Virus record (IMG/VR): IMGVR_UViG_3300029922_000175
Coordinates: 1-37,162 of that record
Source of the DNA: a virus
Reading direction: 5' to 3' (one strand)
Length of the DNA stretch: 37,162 nucleotides
A model generated the notes under the pieces. That model searched no databases. It saw only the letters and a program-made list of their open reading frames with translations, and was not told the origin of the DNA. The translations under genes were made by a program, and so were the position numbers. Each line of letters begins with the position of its first letter. Positions within the stretch are counted from its first letter, which is position 1. Of this stretch, positions 19,801-25,905 are shown one piece after another.

Positions 19801-20277
19801 TGGACTCCATGTATATGCTGAACTAAATGCCAACTTACCTTCGTCGTAACCGCGCACAAAATACATGTTCGTACCACTGATAGCCATATCGTGAAGAAAA
19901 TGAAAGCCCGTATGAACCGTATTGCCAAATTGAGCAGAGGAAGAATTTCCAATTGCCCCATCCCACTTATATAGGACATTATTTTCTAATACTTTAATTA
20001 CAATGTTTGAACCAACTGGAAGGGCATTTGTAAAATCATCAAATCCATCAAAATTACTGGTATACGTACCGGCGGATAATGATGATTTACTCCAAAGCGT
20101 TCTTATCTCTACCTGATTTGTTATAAAAGTTTGAGAAAGGAAATTACTTTGAACTTGTAGTGCATAAACTGCCGCACTAGTATTACAAGGTTCATCAAGA
20201 TTAAAAGAAAATTGAGTATTAACGGCTTGTAAGCAAAGCGTCGATGTCAAAAGTATGAGCGCAAATATCCACTTCAT
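16879..20277 (-). CDS. Giant exported beta-propeller/FnIII protein
   Basis: 1132 residues with an N-terminal Sec signal peptide (KWIFALILLTSTLC, likely cut near residue 18-20). Residues about 265-435 contain NHL/beta-propeller-like blades: RCSWSPDGSLWVCS, GISVNPTNGNQILVADGG and WAGDGTWWVSDADNHRAMHF. Residues about 805-895 form a fibronectin type III unit (LLSWNSVSGAYNYNIYY, ITGLINGMTYYFVISAV). The last 200 residues resemble a laminin-G-like sandwich. No catalytic motif is visible. It is very rich in Asn, Thr, Gly and aromatics, like surface proteins of soil and freshwater bacteria. It probably works outside the cell with the adjacent glycoside hydrolase, perhaps in binding polysaccharide. It precedes that gene by 12 bp in the same operon. 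Confidence 0.7.
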   Translation of the reverse strand: MKWIFALILLTSTLCLQAVNTQFSFNLDEPCNTSAAVYALQVQSNFLSQTFITNQVEIRTLWSKSSLSAGTYTSNFDGFDDFTNALPVGSNIVIKVLENNVLYKWDGAIGNSSSAQFGNTVHTGFHFLHDMAISGTNMYFVRGYDEGKLAFSSAYTWSPTNCSQAWFWMETYPGAGNSEQNPVNIYDRNWDFVCSDSNWIYDACTATFNPASTGSNAVNNAYAGCIVAANCTNFSSATFTSGYTITNNPGLGWNPGVLPNGVYVGTIPGLSGMDVQQTGSLLAICNSNANTIYLVDKHSGSTLQSWSAPCPGRCSWSPDGSLWVCSSNSIIQYTNATATTIGVGAQTNILTLSHPEGISVNPTNGNQILVADGGTNQQVKMFATNGTLTWVYGLQGGYQTNGPAITTNKFWFDLDGYAQGFVRWAGDGTWWVSDADNHRAMHFNGSQAYLEQIVYQPYSYKSSVDLNNPSHVFNQWLEFQVNYNQSLGQSWILVTNWCSNVDTNHIDPTYPGLYNVVTLTNGRTYALIYNGTNINISTYNNNHVGEICELTGTGLRFTGIYPFNALAYTNQIPSFDASGNAWCQSLGSSTIYERLLTNFDGSNNPQWGAASLVGLASQNSLDPYYRFGGVGYGAAAQSTNAIYIQNDPSLNAGFHLGGIASGTTNWLWRAEPSGPLNGAGNYDIGDSITYGGDMVACVDRNIIAGYHGEFYLDGGGAGQFMQYLDDGLFVGQFGEANPGHQYYEQPVQSVSDNGFCINFIQTNGEYYVWHNDENSHGPQRWHLINVRNIRENWGAGIVGTSIIITNQPFNFPSNLKAFPLNNSCLLSWNSVSGAYNYNIYYTTNNGGPYILLSDSPRASGDTITGLINGMTYYFVISAVVGGIEGIKSEQVSVTPYDTTQFIIATGQASEGELNTIQYNVSSNALSLGLPSLQSSTHYTGNFTVQDRDNYDFGHLWNENIGYNGFALYDFGGVGTNFIFTSTNFSIGAPSGWINRTNIIRTFSVDGNTGYTNVVNAMAGYPNGTINITVTDTNWHYLTVECSAIIYQSQNFSIGMTSTNGSSVQYNESQVNGYSYLFQFMFRGNASVWATDTSGTYTLYEGGAAIIQGLFFDNVNAIPIAPPIKNALSFRLF

Positions 20278-20289
20278 GAAATCCTTTAT

Positions 20290-20502
20290 TTATTTGCATT
20301 TGTGGTCTTTGGCATGAAGAAGTCCTATGCCCATCAAGATTACAGCGATGGGCGCGGTTTCAACATAATACAAATTAAAATATAAAGTCTGTCCATGAAC
20401 CCATTGAAGGATAAATGAGTGAAGGCCGAATGCCATAGAACCAAGACCCAAAAGGGTCGTTCTCCAAGAACCATTAAAAAACTTTGAAATAAATTTTTTC
20501 AT
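20290..20502 (-). CDS. Two-helix membrane protein, holin-like
   Basis: 70 residues with a basic N-terminus, hydrophobic segments at about 16-35 and 46-62, and a charged tail (LLHAKDHKCK). The pattern 'W+TTLLG' near the start and 'GLL.AKD' near the end resembles small phage membrane proteins often annotated as holins or holin-associated. It sits 13 bp from its neighbours in the exported-protein operon. No endolysin is visible in this window, so the lysis role rests only on size, topology and family resemblance. Confidence 0.55.
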   Translation of the reverse strand: MKKFISKFFNGSWRTTLLGLGSMAFGLHSFILQWVHGQTLYFNLYYVETAPIAVILMGIGLLHAKDHKCK

Positions 20503-20514
20503 ATAATTATACTA

Positions 20515-21336
20515 TTAAAATGCTTGTCCACCTTGGGCTGCACAACTTGTGCCCTTAAGAATCTCCCCCGGTTGAAGTATTATATCGGTCGGGACAGTAA
20601 TTGTGCCTCTATTTTCAAGGGTTGAAATAAAATATGTATTTGTTTGAGTAACAGATGTACCAGTAAACCCGATAATACGATAATTTATATTTAAAGTATT
20701 TGTAATACCCGTAGTAACAACAACTAATGTTTGATTTGTCGCATAAGAACGAATTCCATTTGTGACGGTCATAGAAGTAATCGAAGGGGTAAAAATAGAC
20801 TGACCTGAATCTGTCAAGGACGCTCTGCCAGCGTAAAACATTACTGAATCTCCAGCAACTCCACCGCCCGCAATTGGATAAAGAGTATCATATGTTCCCA
20901 TTTGTCTTCCTTGACTATACCAAAAGTTACCATTATTATCTAAAGAAAAGTTAGCATTTGTTAAAGTAGAAAAAGCAATATTTGTTACAACAAGATATCT
21001 AAGATTCATCCAGTTTGTACCTAAATTATATTCTCCGTTACCAGCGACAGTTAATAGATTTGCTCCATAAAGATTACCGTTAGTATCGCATATTTCAACG
21101 CCACCGCAGTAAATATTATTAATGAAATTCGGGTTATTGTAAATTCCATTATTAATACCATTCGTCATTATTTGGTAACTCGTCAATGTATTGGTGCCGT
21201 TATTACCGATTAAAAAGGTCGTAGCAGCAGTTGGTGTAATGGTAGGATTGCCAGCATTCCATACGTAAGCGTCGGCGTTAATAATGAAGGCCATCGCCAA
21301 CATCACAGAGAATAATATTTGTTTCATTTTTTTCAT
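20515..21336 (-). CDS. Exported Asn/Thr-rich protein
   Basis: 273 residues. The N-terminus is a Sec signal peptide (KKMKQ, then ILFSVMLAMAFII, cleavage after ADA near 23). The mature part is Thr/Asn/Gly-rich and predicted beta, with TN-rich segments much like those in the 710- and 1132-residue exported proteins (LTNANFSLDNNGNFWYSQG, ITNTLNINYRIIGFTG). A pair-of-Cys segment (YCGGVEICDTNGN) is near residue 75, and the C-terminus ends CAAQGGQAF. No enzymatic motif is visible. The gene is 9 bp from the preceding 97-residue gene. Confidence 0.65.
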   Translation of the reverse strand: MKKMKQILFSVMLAMAFIINADAYVWNAGNPTITPTAATTFLIGNNGTNTLTSYQIMTNGINNGIYNNPNFINNIYCGGVEICDTNGNLYGANLLTVAGNGEYNLGTNWMNLRYLVVTNIAFSTLTNANFSLDNNGNFWYSQGRQMGTYDTLYPIAGGGVAGDSVMFYAGRASLTDSGQSIFTPSITSMTVTNGIRSYATNQTLVVVTTGITNTLNINYRIIGFTGTSVTQTNTYFISTLENRGTITVPTDIILQPGEILKGTSCAAQGGQAF

Positions 21337-21344
21337 ATTAAAAT

Positions 21345-21638
21345 TTAGCTTAAACCGACAATTGGACTTCCATCCAAACCATAAATTACACTTGAATCCA
21401 AACCAATCATCCCATTTGTTCCAGAAGTAGAAAGCGCGGGGGTAATATAATATACATTACTTTGAAGCAAGGTAATGCCCCTTTTAGCGAATTCATTATT
21501 CCATTTTTGTATTTGATAGAAATAAGCTATTGTTAAATAGGTTGTTCCCTCGGTAATAAAAGAATTCAAATCATTCTGACTAGTAGGCAATTGGTGAAGC
21601 CTGCTTTCAAAGTCCAGAATGGTTCCATTAGCATACAT
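21345..21638 (-). CDS. Small protein heading the exported-protein operon
   Basis: 97 residues, soluble, no signal peptide. The first two thirds are helical (ILDFESRLHQLPTSQNDLNSF, shown split; then YLTIAYFYQIQKWNNEFAKRG) and the end is Gly/Ser/Ile-rich (MIGLDSSVIYGLDGSPIVGLS at about 76-96). It is the first gene after the 480-bp leader region, so its promoter probably governs the whole block down to 14.7 kb. A TATAAT box at 21665-21670 lies about 26 nt upstream of the ATG. I do not recognise the family. Confidence 0.6.
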   Translation of the reverse strand: MYANGTILDFESRLHQLPTSQNDLNSFITEGTTYLTIAYFYQIQKWNNEFAKRGITLLQSNVYYITPALSTSGTNGMIGLDSSVIYGLDGSPIVGLS

Positions 21639-22075
21639 AGAATGTTTTTCTTTATTTACACCTATTATAAGGTATGTGTGTTATTTTTATCTTTATCGTA
21701 GTTCCGCTTTGCCTGCTTAAATGGTGGTTGGATAGAGATAAGCCCCCATATGGACATTAAAAGTATGTTTCTTTTATTTTAGGTGGCGTAAATTTAATTA
21801 ATTATAATTAGATTTTGTCCTATCTCGAATTACCTTCCCGGTATTTTTGTCCTCATGATTTGAGTATTTTCAAGAATGTGTTAGATTTTAGACATTTTCA
21901 TTGAATTACAAATACCTCTTGCCCATTTTTTGACTTGATGAATTTTCATTGGTTTCAAATATTTTGGAGAGAATGAATAATTATACCCCCGGCGCGGCAG
22001 CGCGATTAGTTTCCCTAATTTTTTCAGAAATTCGACCCCCCCTATTAGCAAACATAATCAATTCAAATTAACAAT
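21639..22075. other. Non-coding leader region between early and late blocks
   Basis: About 440 bp without a convincing gene. On the minus strand it holds a TATAAT at 21665-21670 with no TTGACA upstream, a candidate late promoter that could use the phage sigma factor. A second TATAAT lies near 21977-21982 beside a GC-rich patch (GGCGCGGCAGCGCG) that can fold into a GCGC/GCGC hairpin. Two short minus-strand frames exist: 30 codons at 21665-21757 and 22 codons at 21881-21949. A C7 run sits near 22035. The rest shows nothing I can name. Confidence 0.5.
21665..21757 (-). CDS. Possible 30-residue microprotein
   Basis: A minus-strand frame starting MSIWGLISIQPPF and ending in a hydrophilic Lys/Asn-rich tail. 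It lies in the leader of the exported-protein operon, and its stop overlaps the TATAAT box. The composition is protein-like but there is no other support. Confidence 0.22.
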   Translation of the reverse strand: MSIWGLISIQPPFKQAKRNYDKDKNNTHTL

Positions 22076-22102
22076 AAAAAAACCTAATCATCTCTGATTA
22101 GG
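22076..22102 (-). terminator. Intrinsic terminator
   Basis: On the minus strand CCTAATCA, a GAGA loop and TGATTAGG form a perfect 8-bp hairpin followed by seven T. It ends the transcript of the gene stopping at 22123. There is no T-run on the other strand, so it is one-way. Confidence 0.9.
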
Positions 22103-22122
22103 CTTAGTGGTACTAATAGTTA

Positions 22123-22428
22123 TTACAGGGCCATGAGAGTGTCTTCTTGTTCATGCATTTTATTAATTACGCTACTGACTTCCGCGTGAATACGTGCGTG
22201 CATTGCAACCAAGTTGCCACGTGCGCGGGCGAAGCTAACCTTGGCTTGTAGTGATTCGGCGCTAATACGTTTATCCATTGGAACGCAAAGGTTATGCAAG
22301 ACAAGCTTGGCATGATTGATTATCGGCTTGTGTTGCGTGTCAATTGGTTGTTCTCCTTCGTTGGAAGCAACTTGAATAAGGCGCGAGAACTCGTTTTCGG
22401 CTGATAGTTGGTTAAAATCGTTTGTCAT
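22123..22428 (-). CDS. Hypothetical helical protein
   Basis: 101 residues, predicted mostly helical (AENEFSRLIQVASNE, ISAESLQAKVSFARARG, VAMHARIHAEVSSVINKMHEQ). No motif is recognised. The start is preceded by an AACCAACTTAACTTT leader that also occurs, slightly changed, before the next gene upstream. It is the last gene before the terminator at 22076. Confidence 0.65.
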   Translation of the reverse strand: MTNDFNQLSAENEFSRLIQVASNEGEQPIDTQHKPIINHAKLVLHNLCVPMDKRISAESLQAKVSFARARGNLVAMHARIHAEVSSVINKMHEQEDTLMAL

Positions 22429-22457
22429 AAAGTTAAGTTGGTTAAAAGTTAAGTTGA

Positions 22458-22718
22458 TTAGTCAGTTATGCCAAGTACCACACCAAAGGTTAAAACGTCT
22501 TTGTCGGCAAGGATAATGCGTGAATCTGGGCTGTAAGGCGAACCATGCACAAAAATTACTCTGCGGCCTAAGCTTGCTAGTTCTTCGGTATCGACCATTG
22601 CTTCGATAGGAGTATAATATATGACAGTGTCCTTACTTGTTCTTGTTATAACTCCGCAACGTGAGCGCGGTATCGACCGCATCGCTTGTTTGATTTTTTC
22701 CATGATAAGTTTTTGCAT
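22458..22718 (-). CDS. Hypothetical small protein
   Basis: 86 residues, basic N-terminus (MEKIKQAMRSIPRSRCG) followed by a predicted beta-rich part (TVIYYTPIEAM, RRVIFVHGSPYSPDSRIILAD, shown as adjoining pieces). A second Met at residue 6 is an alternative start. The upstream leader, AACCAATTTAACTTATT, supports the first ATG. A GTTGCGC/GCGCAAC hairpin lies 19-43 nt upstream of the start codon. The family is not recognised. Confidence 0.6.
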   Translation of the reverse strand: MQKLIMEKIKQAMRSIPRSRCGVITRTSKDTVIYYTPIEAMVDTEELASLGRRVIFVHGSPYSPDSRIILADKDVLTFGVVLGITD

Positions 22719-22736
22719 AATAAGTTAAATTGGTTA

Positions 22737-22761
22737 GTTGCGCTTAGTCATTTCGCGCAAC
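22737..22761 (-). promoter_or_regulatory. Leader hairpin
   Basis: GTTGCGC and GCGCAAC form a perfect 7-bp inverted repeat with an 11-nt loop in the 50-nt gap between two genes of the same operon. It has no T-run and so is not a terminator. It could be an mRNA-processing or translational control element for the 86-residue gene. Confidence 0.4.
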
Positions 22762-22768
22762 TGATTAG

Positions 22769-23233
22769 TCATTCCACAATGGCAAGGTTTTCTGCTTTGA
22801 CCGTCATACAACCTGATTCATTCTCCTTAGCTTGTGCCTTGCTTCCGCAGAGCGCGATTGCTTGTTCACGGCTAATGGTAACCCCATTGCAAAGGAAAGT
22901 AACAGTTGTTTTGCCGAAACCCGCTTCTTGTTGCGCCTTGCTAGGCAAGTAAAGGCGAATATAATCAACTTTCTTGTGTTCAATGACGTGGGGGAATTGT
23001 TTCCATTGTCCCCAAGCAAGGGGTTGTATCTCCCCGCGCTCGCCTTGTTCAATCGCTTCGCGTATATCCTTGCGGTTTTCAAATGAGACACCACTAATCA
23101 CAGTCATTTCGGTAACCTTGAGGACAATGTTTGAACGGTGCGCTGCAAGGGTTTCAACCTTGGACACCAACCGCACATTAAGAGCTTGTCCGCGCTTGTC
23201 GTTCAACTTGGCAACTATCGTTTCGGTTTTCAT
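22769..23233 (-). CDS. Hypothetical protein
   Basis: 154 residues from the ATG at 23233; an in-frame ATG at 23278 would add 15 residues. I prefer 23233 because an A/T-rich AATTATT precedes it, as before other genes here. It has a beta-rich N-terminal part (ALNVRLVSKVETLAAHRS) and a conserved-looking centre, WGQWKQFPHVIEHKKVDYIR, followed by LYLPSKAQQEAGFGKTT. The end has a CGSKAQAKENES segment. No enzymatic motif is visible. It is expressed from the promoter at 23297-23324 with a leader of about 57 nt. Confidence 0.65.
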   Translation of the reverse strand: MKTETIVAKLNDKRGQALNVRLVSKVETLAAHRSNIVLKVTEMTVISGVSFENRKDIREAIEQGERGEIQPLAWGQWKQFPHVIEHKKVDYIRLYLPSKAQQEAGFGKTTVTFLCNGVTISREQAIALCGSKAQAKENESGCMTVKAENLAIVE

Positions 23234-23296
23234 AATAATTTTTCTACTTTGCAGAACTGCGTCCGTTATTGGCAGCATGTCGTTCTACATGTAAAT

Positions 23297-23324
23297 AGAA
23301 TACCACACTAGACACACAATACAA
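23297..23324 (-). promoter_or_regulatory. Promoter, TATTCT type, with start-stop mini-ORF
   Basis: TTGTAT, a 16-bp spacer and TATTCT. An ATG follows 6 nt later but is immediately followed by TAG, so the leaderless position encodes only a start-stop pair. The real gene starts about 55 nt further on. Confidence 0.55.
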
Positions 23325-23390
23325 TAACTATATTCAATTGAATACCAGATACTTACAACAAAACACGAAAATAAATTAAATATATAAACA

Positions 23391-23421
23391 AAAAAACCAC
23401 TAGCCAATTGAGGCTAGTGGT
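23391..23421 (-). terminator. Intrinsic terminator after the DUF932 gene
   Basis: On the minus strand CCACTAGCC and GGCTAGTGG form a perfect 9-bp stem with a 6-nt loop, followed by seven T. It lies 20 bp after the stop at 23441. Confidence 0.93.
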
Positions 23422-23440
23422 TTGATTGAATACCATTGGT

Positions 23441-24349
23441 TTACTGTACTACCGTAACACCGTCAAAATCCAAGGGCGTGGACGGCGCACTAAGCAACTT
23501 TTGCAAGTTAACCGTGTTGCGTGCCGCAAGGTCAAACGACCCTGTTAAATACAGGTTAGCACGGCGCGACATTTCGAAACGTCCAAGCTTATCAACGTCA
23601 CGCGTAAAACGTGTTGCAGCATTATACAAGCGATAGAGAGTGTCTCCTAGCCCGCGTTCATCGGTGCTAGGATTCTGCCAATTATCATAAACCACATGGC
23701 CGACACGGGGGGACATACCTTTGCTTGCGCCCATTGCCACGATATTAGAGAGAATGGCGCGAACTTGGTTGTCATTCACCGCAATGTCAATCAATCGCAT
23801 GGTAAACTCACTAATACTCTTTGCGCCCGCGTCAATAGCGGTCTGAATGTTATCCTTAAGAAAAGCAATATCCAACTTTTCGCTGTGTTTTTTCAGCATG
23901 GCAAAAATGGTTTGCATAAGCATCATGCCGTTTAAACAAGCCAATCTTTCCGCCTCAAACGAAAAACCAGCTTGCAAGCTGCCATCATGCGAAGATTGCA
24001 AGCGTAAAATGTTAGTAAAAGATTCGTTGGCAACCTTTACCGTTCCGACCTCATAACGGCCAAAGAAACGCGCTCCGTTTCCCGTAGTCATAAGCTGGCG
24101 AGAAAAATTGAAACCGGCGCTTGCCAAGCCATCCTCAAAAGCTTGAACCATATCCGTATAAGGCAAAACTTTTTGCCCACTGTATTGTCCAATAACAGCG
24201 CCAGTGTCTTGGCGGATAACCGCATGAATACCAGAATCTACCCCCCGCGAAGTCTTCAAATGTTCTTGGCAAACTTCAAAATCCCATTGATTGCTTTGGG
24301 TCTTATCGTTGGCCAAGTTCATCGTGTAATTAGTTGTTTTAGCTTTCAT
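23441..24349 (-). CDS. DUF932-family protein
   Basis: 302 residues. The N-terminal part, GIHAVIRQDTGAVIGQYS, followed by VLPYTDMVQAFEDGL and a G-x-R-F-F-G segment (near residue 92), matches the DUF932 family (phage/plasmid-like TIGR03299). This family is widespread on mobile elements and of unknown biochemical function. The middle is helical (LACLNGMMLMQTIFAMLKKH) and the end contains LGRFEMSRRANLYLTGSFDL. Its codons appear GC-richer than those of the genes to the right. It is transcribed as a single gene from the promoter at 24402-24430 to the terminator at 23391. Confidence 0.8.
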   Translation of the reverse strand: MKAKTTNYTMNLANDKTQSNQWDFEVCQEHLKTSRGVDSGIHAVIRQDTGAVIGQYSGQKVLPYTDMVQAFEDGLASAGFNFSRQLMTTGNGARFFGRYEVGTVKVANESFTNILRLQSSHDGSLQAGFSFEAERLACLNGMMLMQTIFAMLKKHSEKLDIAFLKDNIQTAIDAGAKSISEFTMRLIDIAVNDNQVRAILSNIVAMGASKGMSPRVGHVVYDNWQNPSTDERGLGDTLYRLYNAATRFTRDVDKLGRFEMSRRANLYLTGSFDLAARNTVNLQKLLSAPSTPLDFDGVTVVQ

Positions 24350-24401
24350 ATAGTTTTGTAATTTACTTTGTTTTCGTTATCTGGCTTATGCCATTGAAAA
24401 G

Positions 24402-24430
24402 AGAATAATCCAATTCGTTTAAATTGTCAA
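24402..24430 (-). promoter_or_regulatory. DUF932 gene promoter, TATTCT type
   Basis: TTGACA, a 17-bp spacer and TATTCT. An ATG lies 7 nt after the -10 box but reads ATG-GCA-TAA, a two-codon frame. The DUF932 start is a further 40 or so nt downstream, so this mRNA has a leader. Confidence 0.75.
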
Positions 24431-24451
24431 TACCCAAACTAAATAAAATAC

Positions 24452-24484
24452 AAAAAAAAACACCAGATAATTAAATCTAGTGTT
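24452..24484 (-). terminator. Intrinsic terminator of the candidate small RNA
   Basis: On the minus strand AACACTAGAT and ATCTGGTGTT pair (one G-T wobble) around a TTAATT loop, followed by nine T. No coding gene ends upstream of it within 390 bp. Confidence 0.85.
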
Positions 24485-24578
24485 TCTTTAAAGATTCGTT
24501 AACAAAACCGCCTTCGAGCCAGACCTACCTTAAGAATCTGATAAACATTATCGGAATGGCTCTGTAATGCGCCAATAA
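24452..24578 (-). ncRNA. Candidate small RNA ending in a terminator
   Basis: There is no reading frame here, yet an intrinsic terminator ends it and a different terminator lies upstream, so a separate untranslated transcript is expected. A TG-T-TAAATT extended -10 box is found at about 24583-24590. The RNA can fold with GAGCCA pairing to TGGCTC (24516-24521 with 24557-24562) enclosing a GATAA/TTATC hairpin (24540-24552). AGATTC and GAATCT give an alternative pairing. The 3' terminal hairpin is at 24452-24484. Predicted length is about 125 nt. Function is unknown; no known RNA family is recognised. Confidence 0.5.
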
Positions 24579-24754
24579 TTTAACATAGCTTTTAAATAAA
24601 TAAAGACTTTTTTTAGGCAATTTTCAGATAACAGTTTTCCTAATAGCCAGCATAAGTAATTAGATAAGCTAACCGGACATATAAGCGGACATTATGACCG
24701 CCCGTATGCGCCCGCGCACGTATATTTGAACTATTTGTGGTTAATTTTGAAAAT

Positions 24755-24785
24755 AAAAAAAGCCATAGTTTGCAGTCCTATGGCT
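24755..24785 (-). terminator. Intrinsic terminator
   Basis: AGCCATAG and CTATGGCT form a perfect 8-bp stem with a 9-nt loop, followed by seven T on the minus strand. It ends the transcript of the gene at 24876-25130. Between it and the small RNA (24579-24754) I see no gene. Confidence 0.9.
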
Positions 24786-24875
24786 AATCTCCGAAGATTC
24801 TAATTTAAGTTTAAAGAATACTATTTAAACCGGGGGACCGCGTTTGTAATCTAGTCTCATAATTGTTTATTGGCC

Positions 24876-25130
24876 TTAGTTGGCGTGAGAAAAGTTGATA
24901 CCCTTATAAGTCGGTGTATCAATTATTTTCTTGATTTGACTGACTGCTAAACCGTCAATGACACCGCGTTCAATCTTTGAATTGCGCTTGAGGGAAGCGC
25001 CGATTTGAACCGCTATTTTAGAAGCTTTTGCCCTGCTAGTTCTGCCGGAAACGAGCAAACAAAAGGTTTCGCCCTTGAATTGCCATTTACCATTTTCCCG
25101 CGCGTATTCGACTTGAGGCTGATTTGACAT
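24876..25130 (-). CDS. Hypothetical small protein
   Basis: 84 residues, beta-rich N-terminus (ENGKWQFKGETFCLLVSG) then a basic helical part (SRAKASKIAVQIGASLKRNSK, at about 33-53) and IKKIIDTPTYKGINF. Its net charge is positive, so nucleic-acid binding is possible but unproven. It is a single-gene unit: promoter at 25159-25187, a 28-nt leader and a terminator at 24755. Confidence 0.65.
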   Translation of the reverse strand: MSNQPQVEYARENGKWQFKGETFCLLVSGRTSRAKASKIAVQIGASLKRNSKIERGVIDGLAVSQIKKIIDTPTYKGINFSHAN

Positions 25131-25158
25131 AATTTTATTTTGGTTTGACCGATAAGAA

Positions 25159-25187
25159 AGATTAGCAAATTAATTAAACAAAGTCAA
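25159..25187 (-). promoter_or_regulatory. Promoter with 28-nt leader
   Basis: TTGACT, 17 bp, TAATCT. Unlike the leaderless set, the ATG lies 28 nt after the -10 box. Confidence 0.75.
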
Positions 25188-25198
25188 CTATTAATTAG

Positions 25199-25346
25199 TC
25201 AAACTTCGGTATATGCAACTTGAACTTCTATGGGAGAAGCTTTTGAATATTTTTTCTTTGCCTTTTTTTTCGGCAGAGCTGTGATTTCCCGCTTTAATTA
25301 AAGCAGGTTACTCTTCTCCCCGGATATAAACAATGTATGATTTCAT
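25199..25346 (-). pseudogene. Broken or recoded small gene
   Basis: The frame from ATG 25346 reads MKSYIVYIRGEE, then TAA, then continues protein-like in the same frame (PALIKAGNHSSAEKK). At an A8-GG run near 25260 it must shift +1 to continue with AKKKYSKASPIEVQVAYTEV and a clean TGA. The joined reading is a credible small phage protein of about 48 residues, so it is either a pseudogene with two lesions, two assembly errors, or a recoded gene. A near-perfect 20-bp palindrome (CCTGCTTTAA and its mate) immediately follows the internal stop. A degenerate promoter (CTGACT, 18 bp, TAATAA, 5 nt, ATG) is present. Confidence 0.5.
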
Positions 25347-25354
25347 TTTTGTTA

Positions 25355-25480
25355 TTAGTTTGTAATTTGTTTCAAAGTCAGCCAATTGGCATGAGAATGT
25401 TTTTTCATCCAATTTTTAATTGCTTTCCGTTCGGGCCGCGTGCATTTAGTTTTCATGCTTTTAATATTACGCGATTTCAT
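25355..25480 (-). CDS. Small basic protein
   Basis: 41 residues from ATG 25480 (33 from an in-frame ATG at 25456). It is strongly basic: ERKAIKNWMKKHSHANWL preceded by MKSRNIKSMKTKCTRP. It follows the 60-residue gene by 24 bp and probably shares its transcript. Size and charge suggest nucleic-acid binding, but no family is recognised. Confidence 0.42.
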   Translation of the reverse strand: MKSRNIKSMKTKCTRPERKAIKNWMKKHSHANWLTLKQITN

Positions 25481-25504
25481 AACGGAAGTAAAGAGATTTT
25501 TTTA

Positions 25505-25687
25505 TTAATCTTGAAATTTAATTTTCCCGCCTAATTGTTTAATTGTCAAAGCTAATTCGCAAGTTTTTAAATGGCCATACTTGCCAAAGTTTTCTCTGCA
25601 ATCAGGGCATACATGGCAATAGTCGCCATGTTTGCAAAACTCAAGCCGCTGAAGCAAAAGCAATAAATTTTTGTCTTGTTTTGTCAT
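25505..25687 (-). CDS. Small Cys/His-rich protein
   Basis: 60 residues. The centre carries CKHGDYCHVCPDC followed by YGHLKTC, five Cys and several His in 27 residues, a likely zinc-binding site. Flanks are helical (LLLLLQRLEF, LALTIKQLGGKI). It lies 8 bp after the 67-residue gene and is co-transcribed with it. Confidence 0.6.
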   Translation of the reverse strand: MTKQDKNLLLLLQRLEFCKHGDYCHVCPDCRENFGKYGHLKTCELALTIKQLGGKIKFQD

Positions 25688-25695
25688 AAAATTTT

Positions 25696-25899
25696 TTAAT
25701 TATTTTTTAAACCAGCTAAAGCGCGGATTTTACGTTTAAGCATGAAGACCTCAAAAACGGGAATGTCTTTAATGCAAGCTAAAACTTCATTAAACATTTT
25801 ATCGGCCATAGCAAGTCTATTATGCTTAACGGCCAAAACGATTAGATTCCATTTCCCCAAGGGAACGTTGTCAATTGTTTTATAAGGTTTTTTTTTCAT
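25696..25899 (-). CDS. Hypothetical helical small protein
   Basis: 67 residues with a helical repeat look (GKWNLIVLAVKHNRLAMADK, then FEVFMLKRKIRALAGL). It has its own promoter 6 nt upstream of the ATG and heads a short operon with the Cys/His-rich gene. The family is unknown. Confidence 0.62.
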   Translation of the reverse strand: MKKKPYKTIDNVPLGKWNLIVLAVKHNRLAMADKMFNEVLACIKDIPVFEVFMLKRKIRALAGLKNN

Positions 25900-25905
25900 A
25901 CGCGT

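Noticed and set aside
21985-22045. tRNA-like look of the GC-rich patch with TTCGA
   Set aside because: No acceptor stem, D-arm and T-arm could be paired with proper spacing on either strand.
24498-24575. Possible tRNA or 23S-like fragment (TTAAGGTAG)
   Set aside because: No cloverleaf forms and the match to rRNA is only a few bases; treated as part of a candidate small RNA instead.
25337-25534. Plus-strand hydrophobic 65-codon frame
   Set aside because: It is antisense to the basic 41-residue gene and has no promoter; its hydrophobic look follows from the T-rich strand.
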